Assembly (NCBI GenBank): GCA_017882375.1
Contig: JADGPP010000001.1
Span: 1-64,000, forward strand
From: Solirubrobacteraceae bacterium
GTDB taxonomy: Bacteria > Actinomycetota > Thermoleophilia > Solirubrobacterales > Solirubrobacteraceae
DNA length: 64,000 nucleotides
Direction: 5' to 3'
The notes beneath the pieces are model-generated. The model saw nothing but the letters and a program-made list of their open reading frames with translations, had not been told where the DNA came from and did no database searches. The translations under genes were made by a program, and so were the position numbers. This document shows positions 7,462 to 14,055 of the stretch, one piece after another; position 1 is the stretch's first letter, and each line of letters opens with the position of its first letter.

Positions 7462-8070
7462 ATGCGCAAGCTGCAGAGTCAGGGTGTTCACCACATCACG
7501 CTCGTCGCCGCCGACCGGCGGACGTCGATCGACTTCTGGGAGGGAGTGCTCGGGATGCCGTTCATCTTCGAACAGCCCAACCTCGACCGGCCAAGCGAGA
7601 ACCACCTCTACTTCGATCCGGGTGACGGGCGGCTGATCACGGTCTTCACCAACGAGGAGCGAGCACCGGATCCGGAGCGGGCCTCAACCGACCAGGGATG
7701 CGTGCACCACATGGCTTTCACACTGTCGCAGGCGACCTTCAACCAGGCGGTCGAGAGACTCGACGAGCGCGGGATCGACCACAGCGGCGTCAAGGACCGT
7801 GGCTTCATGGACTCGATCTACTTCAGCGACCCCCTGGGGCTGCTGATCGAGCTAGCGTCGTACAGGTTCGAGCCGCCGGCCGGCTTCACGCACGCCGACG
7901 TGCTGCTGGAGGCGCACAAGCTTCGCGTCGTGCGCGCGGACTATGCAATCGCCCAGATCCACCTCGCGGACGCGATCGAGCTCCTCACCGAGCGCTCGCG
8001 CGAGTCACTATCAGACGATCGGTCGCCGCGCGATCCGTATCGGCAATCCGACATCCCACAACACATCTAG
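7462..8070 (+). CDS. VOC-family ring-cleavage dioxygenase/glyoxalase-like protein
   Basis: A 202-residue vicinal-oxygen-chelate protein. The first beta-alpha-beta-beta-beta module begins GVHHITLVAADRRTSIDFW, and the second contains CVHHMAFTL and ends SDPLGLLIELASYRF. Conserved metal-ligand positions (His in VHH of each half, Glu in LIELAS) can be seen. Such proteins bind a divalent metal and act as extradiol dioxygenases, glyoxalases or hydrolases; the substrate cannot be told. GGAGGGG at 7449-7455 supports the ATG at 7462 over the GTG two codons upstream. It is the third gene of the catabolic operon, with a nine-base gap before the next. Confidence 0.82.
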   Translation: MRKLQSQGVHHITLVAADRRTSIDFWEGVLGMPFIFEQPNLDRPSENHLYFDPGDGRLITVFTNEERAPDPERASTDQGCVHHMAFTLSQATFNQAVERLDERGIDHSGVKDRGFMDSIYFSDPLGLLIELASYRFEPPAGFTHADVLLEAHKLRVVRADYAIAQIHLADAIELLTERSRESLSDDRSPRDPYRQSDIPQHI

Positions 8071-8079
8071 GAGCGCCAC

Positions 8080-8772
8080 ATGGCCGCGAACACGCTCAGC
8101 ATCCTGAAACCGAGTGTCAACAATCTGACCGTGCGTGTCTTCGTGCGGGCGGCCGGTCTTGACTTCGAGGAGGTCGATGTGTGGGGGAAGAAGGGCACCC
8201 CCGAGTTCCTGGCGAAGGATCCGGCCGACCTGACGCCGCTGCTCGAGGAGTCGGGCCTCCCGGACGGATCGCTGTGGGAGAGCTGCGCGATCATGCAGTA
8301 TCTCTGCAACAAGCACGGCCTCAGCCAGTTCTATCCAACCGAGCCGGGAGAGCGGGCGTTGGTGGACAGCGCCATGTTCTACCTGATCGGGACGTTGTAT
8401 CCGCTGGTGGCGCGCGCCACATATCCGATACTCGGGTTCCCTCAATACGCCGGCGAGGTTGGCCCCTCTGAGGCCGATGCCGAACTGAAAGCACGCGCGC
8501 AAAGTGACGCCGTGGCCGCGATCGCAGGGCCGCTTGACTCATACCGATCGTTCTTCCTCGAGGGGCGGCGATTCATCGGCGGGGATTCGCCGTCGATCGC
8601 CGACATCCGTCTGGTAGCGACGCTTGAGTTCCTCAATGCGATCGACTACGAGTTCCCGCCGTGGGCGACCGAGTACATGAGATCGGTCGAAAGCTCGCTC
8701 GGCGATGCCTACACGGAGCCGGCCGCCGACGTGCGGGACTTTCTCGCCTCGGTCAAGCCGTCGCACGCCTGA
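8080..8772 (+). CDS. Glutathione S-transferase family protein
   Basis: A 230-residue protein with an N-terminal thioredoxin-like domain and an all-helical C-terminal domain. The glutathione-site signature SLWESCAIMQYL (Glu-Ser contacting the gamma-glutamyl group) and the C-terminal N-capping motif PSIADIRL are clear. The usual proline-preceding loop reads ADLTPLLEE. Actinobacteria normally use mycothiol, so the thiol co-substrate is uncertain. Last in the operon, it may handle an electrophilic intermediate made by the VOC protein, or isomerise a ring-cleavage product as maleylpyruvate isomerases do; both roles are inferred from context. Confidence 0.85.
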   Translation: MAANTLSILKPSVNNLTVRVFVRAAGLDFEEVDVWGKKGTPEFLAKDPADLTPLLEESGLPDGSLWESCAIMQYLCNKHGLSQFYPTEPGERALVDSAMFYLIGTLYPLVARATYPILGFPQYAGEVGPSEADAELKARAQSDAVAAIAGPLDSYRSFFLEGRRFIGGDSPSIADIRLVATLEFLNAIDYEFPPWATEYMRSVESSLGDAYTEPAADVRDFLASVKPSHA

Positions 8773-8832
8773 TCATTGGGGTGTCTCCACTATGCCGGCG
8801 GTGCCCTACGTTCTGCCCTATACTTGCCCACA

Positions 8833-9069
8833 ATGCGCAAGACCAGCGTCTACCTAGATGATGAGCAGGCCGAGCGCCTTGCTCGCCTCGCGCGCCAAGA
8901 GGGCCGCTCACAGGCCGACATCCTGCGCGAGGCCGTCGCGACTTATGAGCCCCCGGCATCGCACGATCGCCACTTCGAGATCGCCGCCGGCTTCCCCCGA
9001 ACCGATGTTGATTCGCGCCCGATTTCGCAGATTCCTGACGAGGAGCTTCTAGCAGGCTTCGGCAGTTGA
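8833..9069 (+). CDS. Ribbon-helix-helix antitoxin (VapB-like)
   Basis: A 78-residue protein beginning MRKTSVYLDDEQAERLARLA, a beta strand plus helix typical of CopG/Arc-type ribbon-helix-helix DNA-binding antitoxins; GRSQADILREAV forms the second helix. The C-terminal part (SRPISQIPDEELLAGFGS) would wrap the toxin. It overlaps the downstream vapC by four bases (TTGA), the classic antitoxin-toxin arrangement. The dimer is expected to repress the operon and to neutralise the PIN toxin. Confidence 0.9.
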   Translation: MRKTSVYLDDEQAERLARLARQEGRSQADILREAVATYEPPASHDRHFEIAAGFPRTDVDSRPISQIPDEELLAGFGS

Positions 9070-9488
9070 CGCTGCTGATCGACGCCGCCCCGATCGTGGC
9101 GCTCGCCGACCCCGACGAGCCACATCGCGAGAGCATCCTCGCCACGCTTAGAGACGAGCCGGGCGACCTCGTCATGCCAGCCCCGACGACCGCCGAGGTC
9201 GACTACCTCCTTGGCCAGCGCTTCGGTCAGGCCGCTCGTCGCGCGTTGCTGAACGACCTTGCACGCGGCCGCTTCAAGATCGCTTGCCTCGAGCGCGAGG
9301 ACTACAACACGATCATCGACCTCGACGCGCGCTACGCCGACCTGGGCCTCGGCCTTGCCGATTGCGCACTCGTCGCGCTCGCCGAGCGCCACCGCACCAC
9401 ACGCATACTCAGCTTCGATGAGCGACACTTCCGCGCCGTCACGCCACTCGACGGTGAGGCGTTCACGATTCTGCCGGCTGACGGCTGA
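9066..9488 (+). CDS. VapC-type PIN-domain ribonuclease toxin
   Basis: A 140-residue PIN-domain protein. The four acidic residues expected in the Mg-dependent active site are present: Asp6 (LLIDAAPIV), Glu44 (TTAEVDYLL), Asp99 (GLADCALVA) and Asp118 (LSFDERHF). VapC toxins cleave tRNA or rRNA and stop translation when the antitoxin is degraded. The TTG start at 9066 overlaps the antitoxin stop; no other in-frame start keeps Asp6. A broken copy of the middle of this gene is found at 883-975. Confidence 0.92.
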   Translation: MTLLIDAAPIVALADPDEPHRESILATLRDEPGDLVMPAPTTAEVDYLLGQRFGQAARRALLNDLARGRFKIACLEREDYNTIIDLDARYADLGLGLADCALVALAERHRTTRILSFDERHFRAVTPLDGEAFTILPADG

Positions 9489-9565
9489 TTGGATAGGAGA
9501 TGTCGCGGTTCCACGTGGGGTTGTGGCCTGAGCTCGGTCGAGTAAGGCGCCGCTAGGATCCGCCG

Positions 9566-10192
9566 GTGCCTCCGGTCGAGATCGTGCCCGGCCTGCTTCG
9601 CTGGACCGCGCGGCATCCCGACTGGAATCCGCAGGCCTTGCCGGGCAGTACGGAGGACTGGGACGAGCACGTCGGCTCGGTGCTCTACGAGACGTCAGAC
9701 ACCGTCGTGCTCATCGATCCTTTGCTTCCATCCGAGGATCGGATGGGATTCCTGCACTGGCTCGACGAGCGGATCGGAGCTCGTCCGGTCAGTATTCTCA
9801 CGACGATCCGCTGGCACCGGCGCGACCGCGAGGAGCTCGCCGAGCGCTACAAGTCGAATACCTCACGGGCGTGGAACGCGGTTCCCCGCGGAGTAGAGCC
9901 GCAGCCGCTGCGAGGAGCGGGCGAGACGATGTTCTGGCTGCCGGCGGTCGCGGCACTCGTCCCGGGCGACCGGCTCATCGGCGCGCCGGACGGGCGCCTG
10001 CACGTGTGCCCGCAGAGCTGGCTGGACGGGGTGCACGTCAACCGCCCGGGGCTTGTCGAGCTGCTTCGCCCGCTTGTCGAGCTGCCGGTCGAGCGCGTTC
10101 TCGTTTCTCACGGTGAGCCGGTGTTGCATGATGGGCGCGCGGCGCTGGTGCGGGCGATCGCCGAGGCCAAAGCCGGCAAAGCATCGCCCTGA
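9566..10192 (+). CDS. MBL-fold protein with a degenerate metal site
   Basis: A 208-residue protein starting at GTG (MPPVEIVPGLLRWTARHPDW). Its pattern fits a metallo-beta-lactamase fold: VVLIDPLLP early, then a strand ILTTIRWHRRD where the catalytic THxHxDH motif should be, APDGRLHVCPQSWL, and VLVSHGEPVL near the end. Of the first motif only one His and the Asp remain in place; the other histidines are replaced by Ile/Arg-type residues. The protein may therefore bind metal poorly or not at all. It is monocistronic between TA loci. Superfamily level is as far as I would go. Confidence 0.6.
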   Translation: MPPVEIVPGLLRWTARHPDWNPQALPGSTEDWDEHVGSVLYETSDTVVLIDPLLPSEDRMGFLHWLDERIGARPVSILTTIRWHRRDREELAERYKSNTSRAWNAVPRGVEPQPLRGAGETMFWLPAVAALVPGDRLIGAPDGRLHVCPQSWLDGVHVNRPGLVELLRPLVELPVERVLVSHGEPVLHDGRAALVRAIAEAKAGKASP

Positions 10193-10249
10193 GGGCATCT
10201 CCAAGAGATGAGCCAGGCGATGGGCGTCGAGCGCATCACGAGACATGCC

Positions 10250-10558
10250 TCAGTCGAGATCAAACGCAGCTCGAATCGCCTCACCGAGCTGCGGCTCCTA
10301 ATCATCGAGCAGCACACCGATCTGATCTCGCAACGCCTCGGTTGGAATCGTGGTGATGTTGTCGCAGCTCACGACCGACGGTCTCGAGAGTCCGTTCGCC
10401 GCATCAACGTGCACCTAGGTGGAGAGTCCACGAATGGTGGTCGTGATCGGCGCGACTGTGACCGTCACCAGATGTGGGCGCACAAGCTCACGCGTGAGAA
10501 CCAGCACCGGCCGCGCCTTGTCAAGCTGCGCGACGTGGATTGGGCGCCGACGCGGTCT
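10250..10558 (-). pseudogene. MazF/PemK-type toxin gene with two in-frame amber stops
   Basis: On the minus strand one frame reads RPIHVAQLDKARPVLVLTRE, then VTVAPITTTIRGLST, a TAG, VDAANGLSRP, SVVSCDNITTIPTEALRDQI, LLDD, a second TAG, then EPQLGEAIRAAFDLD and TGA. This is the full length of a MazF-like endoribonuclease, with the usual 'DKARPVLVL', 'TIRGL' and 'CDNI.TI' landmarks. Each TAG replaces a residue that is often Glu or Gln, so single base changes (GAG or CAG to TAG) explain both. No start codon or antitoxin gene is convincing upstream. It is a recently disabled gene, since frame and motifs are otherwise intact. Confidence 0.82.
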
Positions 10559-10765
10559 CGCAAGTCGGATGTGGAGACGCTCGTCTGCCGGTCGTGATGG
10601 GCATGTGCTTGGTCGGTCATGAGCGGTCCGTTCCAGCGCGAGGCGCGCCGATCGGTGGCGAAGCATCGGGATGGTACTCCTGCCGAAATGGGCTCGACGG
10701 GTGGTCAATGCGTCTGGCTCGAGCGAAACCGCGGCGTCGCGGCGTCGCCACGAAGGTCGCGTGGT

Positions 10766-10840
10766 GGAGGTCGCGGATCCAAGCCAACATGGATCCGCGA
10801 GGGGTCGAGCCCAGAATTTGCACCGGGGATCGAGATCAGC
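10766..10840 (+). repeat. Island repeat R3
   Basis: Starts with GGAGGTCGCGGATCCA (first repeat type) and ends with GGGATCGAGATCAGC, related to the ATCGAGATCCGCG block. It abuts the 3' end of the vapC at 10854 on the other strand. A short inverted pair (GGATCC .. GGATCC) lies inside. The DNA between 10559 and 10765 has no recognisable gene. Confidence 0.45.
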
Positions 10841-10853
10841 AGGTGAGCACGGT

Positions 10854-11231
10854 CTAGCTCCGCGCGAGCCGCGAGAGGCGACGGTCGTAGCTCAATAGTC
10901 TCCCGCCGAGGTCTCGTGCAGTGGCGAGGACGATTGCGTCGGGAAGGCGCAGACGGTCGTGGCTCGCTCGAAGCTCGGCCGCCTGCTCGGCGATCCTGTC
11001 ATTGAGAGGCACGATCGAGATACCCATCGCGGTGATCGCTCGGCGCGCCTCGTCGAGGCGCCGCGCCCGAGCAAAGGCGACTAGCGTCTCGCTGTAAGCG
11101 CTCGCGGGAAGCAATAGCTGATGGCCTTCGCTGTCTGCAACTTCAACGTCGTCGACCGCCCGATTGTGATGACGGTCTGCGGTATCAAGCAGACCGATCA
11201 GCACGCTTGCGTCGAGGATCAGCGCTTCCAC
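10854..11231 (-). CDS. VapC-type PIN-domain ribonuclease toxin (second locus)
   Basis: A 125-residue PIN protein with Asp7 (LILDASVLIGLL), Glu48 (SAYSETLVAF), Asp98 (LPDAIVLATA) and Asp116 (LLSYDRRL) as the probable Mg-binding quartet. It is unrelated in detail to the VapC at 9066, so this is an independent module. The ATG overlaps the upstream AbrB-type antitoxin gene by 13 bases, which couples translation. Expected role: site-specific RNA cleavage held in check by the antitoxin. Confidence 0.92.
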   Translation of the reverse strand: MEALILDASVLIGLLDTADRHHNRAVDDVEVADSEGHQLLLPASAYSETLVAFARARRLDEARRAITAMGISIVPLNDRIAEQAAELRASHDRLRLPDAIVLATARDLGGRLLSYDRRLSRLARS

Positions 11232-11437
11232 TCGTCGCGCAGCCGCTCGAGTTCGCCATCTTTGTAGATGCCCGCCGCGATGCCCGCATGGCGCCGGACT
11301 CGCGAGCCTCTGGTGGCGATGACGATCTCGCCCTCGCCGGCGGGACGCACCGTGATCTCGTCCCCGGCGTGCAGTCCGGCAGCACGCATCGCCTCGACCG
11401 GGATCGTGACTTGATTCTTGGAGGAGACTCTCGGCAT
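11219..11437 (-). CDS. AbrB-type antitoxin of the VapC at 10854
   Basis: A 72-residue protein with the swapped-hairpin AbrB core: MPRVSSKNQVTIPVEAMRAA, then AGDEITV and a strand EIVIATRGS, followed by a helical tail ELERLRDEWKR for toxin binding. The remnant at 361-470 is a close relative. It lies upstream of and overlaps its toxin gene. The inverted repeat at 11440-11468 immediately before the ATG is the likely autoregulatory site. Confidence 0.88.
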   Translation of the reverse strand: MPRVSSKNQVTIPVEAMRAAGLHAGDEITVRPAGEGEIVIATRGSRVRRHAGIAAGIYKDGELERLRDEWKR

Positions 11438-11439
11438 GA

Positions 11440-11468
11440 CCTTTACTTTATCAGGTCTACAGTAAAGG
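11440..11468 (-). promoter_or_regulatory. Inverted-repeat operator before the AbrB/VapC locus
   Basis: CCTTTACT (11440-11447) and AGTAAAGG (11461-11468) form a perfect 8-bp inverted repeat with a 13-base spacer, ending two bases from the antitoxin start codon. The position covers the expected promoter and ribosome-binding zone, as for antitoxin-repressed operons. Confidence 0.65.
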
Positions 11469-11550
11469 GTCTAGCGAAACAGCCACGTCGTGCCCGTCAG
11501 TGTTTTCACTTGGCGCCCCCGAAACTGGGGGCAAAACGAGGCTAAAAGAG

Positions 11551-11580
11551 CGGGAGCGACGAGGGTCGAGGCCTCGTTCT
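11551..11580 (+). repeat. Island repeat R4, tRNA-Asp-like
   Basis: CGGGAGCGACGAGGGTCGAG matches the 3' end of the tRNA-Asp gene (17101-17120 on the plus strand reads CGGGAGCGACGGGACTCGAA) with few changes and the same orientation, then continues GCCTCGTTC as in R8 and R9. Just upstream a strong hairpin (GCCCCC, loop GAAACT, GGGGGC, about 11511-11532) is flanked by GTTTT and AAAAC. Confidence 0.55.
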
Positions 11581-11623
11581 TCGATAACGAGAAGCCGGTA
11601 CTGACAGCCTTGATCCGCCCGGC

Positions 11624-11887
11624 TTATCGGGGGTCGTGGCGATACGCGACTGAGCGATGTCGAATCGCCACGACGCAAACTGTTCTCTCGGCCTCGGCGA
11701 GCTGGTAGATGATGCGGTAAGTGCCGACGCGTAGCGAGCGCAGTCCCCTCAACCGCCCACGTAGCGCGTAGCCGGCCAGCGGATCGCGTTCGAGGAGCCC
11801 GAGCGCGTCCTGTATGGCATCGATGAGCGGCCGGTTGAACTCGAGTAGCTCACCTCGAGCGCGCCGCGCGACGACGACGCGTGCCAC
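11624..11887 (-). CDS. RelE/ParE-family toxin
   Basis: An 87-residue protein with the compact RelE/ParE pattern: an N-terminal strand VVVARRARGELLEF, a helix pair ending LLERDPLAGYALRG, then LRSLRVGTYRIIYQ and a final strand TVCVVAIRHRSVAY. The central Arg of 'LRVGTYRI' and the terminal basic residues fit ribosome-dependent mRNA interferases, although ParE-type gyrase poisons share this fold. It starts with GTG three bases after the Phd-type antitoxin gene, so the two form an operon. Confidence 0.87.
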   Translation of the reverse strand: MARVVVARRARGELLEFNRPLIDAIQDALGLLERDPLAGYALRGRLRGLRSLRVGTYRIIYQLAEAERTVCVVAIRHRSVAYRHDPR

Positions 11888-11890
11888 CGC

Positions 11891-12175
11891 TCAACGCGTC
11901 GAGCGGTGGGCATCGAGCTCGACGCGAAGATCCGCGAGCGTGACGACCTCCCCGCGCGAGAGCTCTGCAAGACCGGCTTCGATAGCCGCGAGTGTCTCAG
12001 AGTCGGACAGGATTTCCGCCGTCTCCTCAAGGGCGTCGTACTCGTCGATTGGAACGAGCGCAGCGGCCGGCTTTCCGTTGCGGGTCACCAGCACGTGATC
12101 GCGACGATCGGCGACATCGCTCAGCAGGGCGCTGAGATTGGTCCGGAACTCACGGACTGGCACCGTCTTCGCCAC
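11891..12175 (-). CDS. Phd/YefM-family antitoxin
   Basis: A 94-residue protein starting MAKTVPVREFRTNLSALLSD with HVLVTRNGKPAAALVPIDEY, the signature of Phd/YefM antitoxins: an N-terminal DNA-binding dimerisation domain and a disordered C-terminal half that wraps the toxin (here ELSRGEVVTLADLRVELDAH). It precedes the RelE/ParE gene by three bases and is expected to repress the operon together with the toxin. Confidence 0.9.
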   Translation of the reverse strand: MAKTVPVREFRTNLSALLSDVADRRDHVLVTRNGKPAAALVPIDEYDALEETAEILSDSETLAAIEAGLAELSRGEVVTLADLRVELDAHRSTR

Positions 12176-12183
12176 TTAGCAAA

Positions 12184-12201
12184 GTGTACCGCATTGTGTA
12201 C
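12184..12201 (-). promoter_or_regulatory. GTGTAC direct repeat before the Phd/RelE locus
   Basis: Two GTGTAC words spaced by a 12-bp period (12184-12189 and 12196-12201) lie nine bases upstream of the antitoxin ATG; on the minus strand they read GTACAC. Repeats of a short word at about one helical turn are usual for Phd-type operators, so autoregulation here is plausible. Confidence 0.4.
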
Positions 12202-12284
12202 GCAGTTTCCCAACGGCTGAGCGACCTACCAAGTGTCGGGGTCGCGGGTCCGACTGTTTCCGCCCAAATCGCCCGCCAATATGG

Positions 12285-12334
12285 TCGCGGTCTCTCCGGG
12301 AGTCAAACCCTCGTTTGGCACCCCATCGAGATTC
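12285..12334 (+). repeat. Island repeat R5
   Basis: GGTCGCGGTCTCTCCGGGAG followed by CCTCGTTTGGCACCCCATCG and AGATTCGCG. It is the clearest single copy of the block seen in R8 and R9, in the same orientation. It sits in the 219-base gap between the Phd gene and the PRC/HhH gene, which otherwise contains nothing recognisable. Confidence 0.6.
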
Positions 12335-12394
12335 GCGCCCAACAACAGTGATCCTCAGTTACCTTCGCGGGCCCGCCTGCCCCCTCATGTCGCT

Positions 12395-13081
12395 TCAGAT
12401 GGGCAGGAAGACCACATAGTCGCGTAGGCGCGCAACCTGGTTCCCTGGCAGGTCGAGCACAATGCCGAGATCGTCAAGGGATGCGAAGCCATCAATTTCT
12501 TCGCGCGTTTTGACGAGACGTCGAGCCAGGTCGGCGTCGAAGTTGGGAAGACAAGCAAGAACCTCGACCGGCGCGTGATTGATGTCGACGACGCCTCCGT
12601 CGAACGCTCCGGGCAGGTCCGGGCGGCCCACGCCAGCCTCAACGGCCAGCCGCGGATCCTCACGTGCCAGCGTGAGCGCCTTCTCGTGCTGTGCCAGACG
12701 GTCGCGCGCGGCGACAAGGCGTGCATCGTCGGAGTGGGTGAGATGTGCGAGGTGATCATGCAGCCAACGCATCACGTCCATCCAGAGCCGCTGGTCGGCT
12801 ACCACGTCGTACTTGATGCGCCGATTGGGCGCCGGAAGGGGCAGCTCAGAAGCGTGAGTTGATGGGATCGAAATGTCGACCCCGTGCTCATGGATCGACG
12901 TCACCAGTTCAGCCGCGAGGAATCGATCGCCGTGACCGGTTGCTAGCACCAAGCCGTCAAAGATGTCCTCGCCCGGATCGCAGAGCACCTCCTGGACCTT
13001 GCCGGCGACGCCGCCGTCTGAGCCGAAGACCGGCGTGTCCTTGGCGAGCAGCAGATAGGAGCTCGGCGGACCCTCGTCCAT
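12395..13081 (-). CDS. PRC-barrel and helix-hairpin-helix protein
   Basis: A 228-residue protein. The N-terminal 75 residues (YLLLAKDTPVFGSDGGVAGK, EVLCDPGEDIFDGLVLATG, LAAELVTSIHEHGVDISI) resemble a PRC-barrel/YlmC-type beta domain. A central alpha-helical part follows. The C-terminus (VVDINHAPVEVLACLPNFD, DLARRLVKTREEIDGFASLD) is a ComEA-like pair of helix-hairpin-helix motifs ending DYVVFLPI. HhH pairs bind DNA backbone without sequence preference. I cannot name a known family with both parts. The ATG at 13081 starts at the PRC-like domain; the frame extends 17 codons further upstream but into repeat R6. Confidence 0.6.
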   Translation of the reverse strand: MDEGPPSSYLLLAKDTPVFGSDGGVAGKVQEVLCDPGEDIFDGLVLATGHGDRFLAAELVTSIHEHGVDISIPSTHASELPLPAPNRRIKYDVVADQRLWMDVMRWLHDHLAHLTHSDDARLVAARDRLAQHEKALTLAREDPRLAVEAGVGRPDLPGAFDGGVVDINHAPVEVLACLPNFDADLARRLVKTREEIDGFASLDDLGIVLDLPGNQVARLRDYVVFLPI

Positions 13082-13126
13082 GCCGAGCCACCATAACGGC
13101 AACCGGAGCACAGAGACCCCAGAAAC

Positions 13127-13189
13127 AGACAATAGGTCGCGGTCCCTCGCGGAATGAGAGCCTTGTCGTAGACCCCATCGAGATCCGCG
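13127..13189 (+). repeat. Island repeat R6
   Basis: ACAATAGGTCGCGGTCCCTC then GACCCCATCGAGATCCGCG. The ACAATAGGTCGCGGTC start is shared exactly with R9 (15070 onward). It lies between the PRC/HhH gene start and the doc gene stop. Confidence 0.6.
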
Positions 13190-13201
13190 CTCACGACGCG
13201 G

Positions 13202-13615
13202 CTATTTGATGAGATGCGCCCGCGCGCGCACGAGATCCGCAACCTGCTTCGGCGTGGCCCCTGCGCTGAAGCTGAGTATCCAATCTGCCAGTTCGCGATC
13301 CGTCGCCTCGACACGCAAGCCGTTGACCTCAAGGAATGTCAGCATCGCAACGAGAGCCGTGCGCTTGTTGCCATCGATGAACTGCTGACCCTCTGCGATC
13401 GCGTGAGCAAGCGCAGCGGCCTGATGTGCAAGGTCGGCGTCCTCATAGTTAGCGTAGGCAGCGGGGCGCGCGAGCGCACTTTCGAGGCCACCGCGGTTCC
13501 GCAACTGATTCGCTGCCTGGGTCGAACTCGCGCCGATGATCAGTCCATGCAAGCTCAAGACATCCTCGAGCGAGAGGTAGACCGGTTCCGTATCGCCGGG
13601 CCGATCCTCGGCCAT
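13202..13615 (-). CDS. Doc (Fic-fold) toxin with Gln at the catalytic His position
   Basis: A 137-residue protein of the death-on-curing family: YLSLEDVLSLHGLIIG at the start, the helix LAHQAAALAHAIAEG, and the Fic-type motif QQFIDGNKRTALVAM. Doc proteins phosphorylate EF-Tu through the motif HxFx(D/N)xNK(R); here the leading His is Gln (QQF), while Phe, Asp, Gly, Asn, Lys and Arg are kept. The C-terminal half (VNGLRVEATDRELADWILSF) is shared with the deleted copy at 4583-4750. It follows its antitoxin gene by three bases. Either the toxin is inactive, or this subfamily works differently; the motif was read directly from the DNA. Confidence 0.85.
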   Translation of the reverse strand: MAEDRPGDTEPVYLSLEDVLSLHGLIIGASSTQAANQLRNRGGLESALARPAAYANYEDADLAHQAAALAHAIAEGQQFIDGNKRTALVAMLTFLEVNGLRVEATDRELADWILSFSAGATPKQVADLVRARAHLIK

Positions 13616-13618
13616 GCG

Positions 13619-13867
13619 TCAACCCTGAGAGGCGTCGGGGTCGTGATCGGCGAGGATCTGGAGTGCCTCACCGTGCTCGGCCACGACGCGCTCGCCTATC
13701 TCGCGGATGCGCTCGCTGACCTTCTCGGTGGAGATGATCCGCAACTCACCACCCGGAAGCTCCTCAACCAGCACCGAGGAGCCAGGGGCGTAACCCTGCG
13801 CCTCGAACTCCCTCGGGATCGAGATTACGTTGCTGTTGCCGACACGACGTACCTTGACGACCTTCAT
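13619..13867 (-). CDS. AbrB-like antitoxin of Doc
   Basis: An 82-residue AbrB/MazE-type protein (MKVVKVRRVGNSNVISIP) with an acidic C-terminal helix, six residues different from the copy at 4754-5002. Doc in phage P1 pairs with Phd; here the partner has an AbrB-type DNA-binding domain, a known swap among TA families. ATG at 13867 with a TATACT -10 box six bases upstream points to a leaderless transcript and tight autoregulation. Confidence 0.88.
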   Translation of the reverse strand: MKVVKVRRVGNSNVISIPREFEAQGYAPGSSVLVEELPGGELRIISTEKVSERIREIGERVVAEHGEALQILADHDPDASQG

Positions 13868-13873
13868 GAAGAC

Positions 13874-13905
13874 AGTATATACACGGATAGCCCAGGTACA
13901 CAACG
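13874..13905 (-). promoter_or_regulatory. Leaderless promoter/operator of the AbrB-Doc operon
   Basis: Minus strand: TTGTGT, 18 bases, TATACT, six bases, ATG. The -10 box overlaps the palindrome GTATATAC, a natural site for an AbrB dimer, and is preceded by GGCTATCCGT exactly as before the orphan antitoxin at 5009-5027. Confidence 0.55.
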
Positions 13906-13936
13906 CCCGGTCGCGCATTCAGCTGGCCTCGCGATG

Positions 13937-13980
13937 CTTCGGAACCGAGCCCTCGTCGCAGACCCATCGAGATTCGGACG
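13937..13980 (+). repeat. Island repeat R7
   Basis: A weakened copy of the common block: GCTTCGGAACCGAGCCCTCG followed by CAGACCCATCGAGATTCGGA, upstream of the AbrB-Doc operon. Confidence 0.45.
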
Positions 13981-14055
13981 CGCCGGCACACTCTGAGGTC
14001 CGTGCGCTTGACCGAAGGGCTAGCGAAAGCTGGCACATGGCGCCATCATTGAGGC

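Noticed and set aside
10250-10558. Possible recoding of TAG in the mazF frame
   Set aside because: TAG is used as an ordinary stop by several intact genes here (for example the antitoxin ending at 4754 and clpB), so the two TAG codons are best read as disabling mutations.
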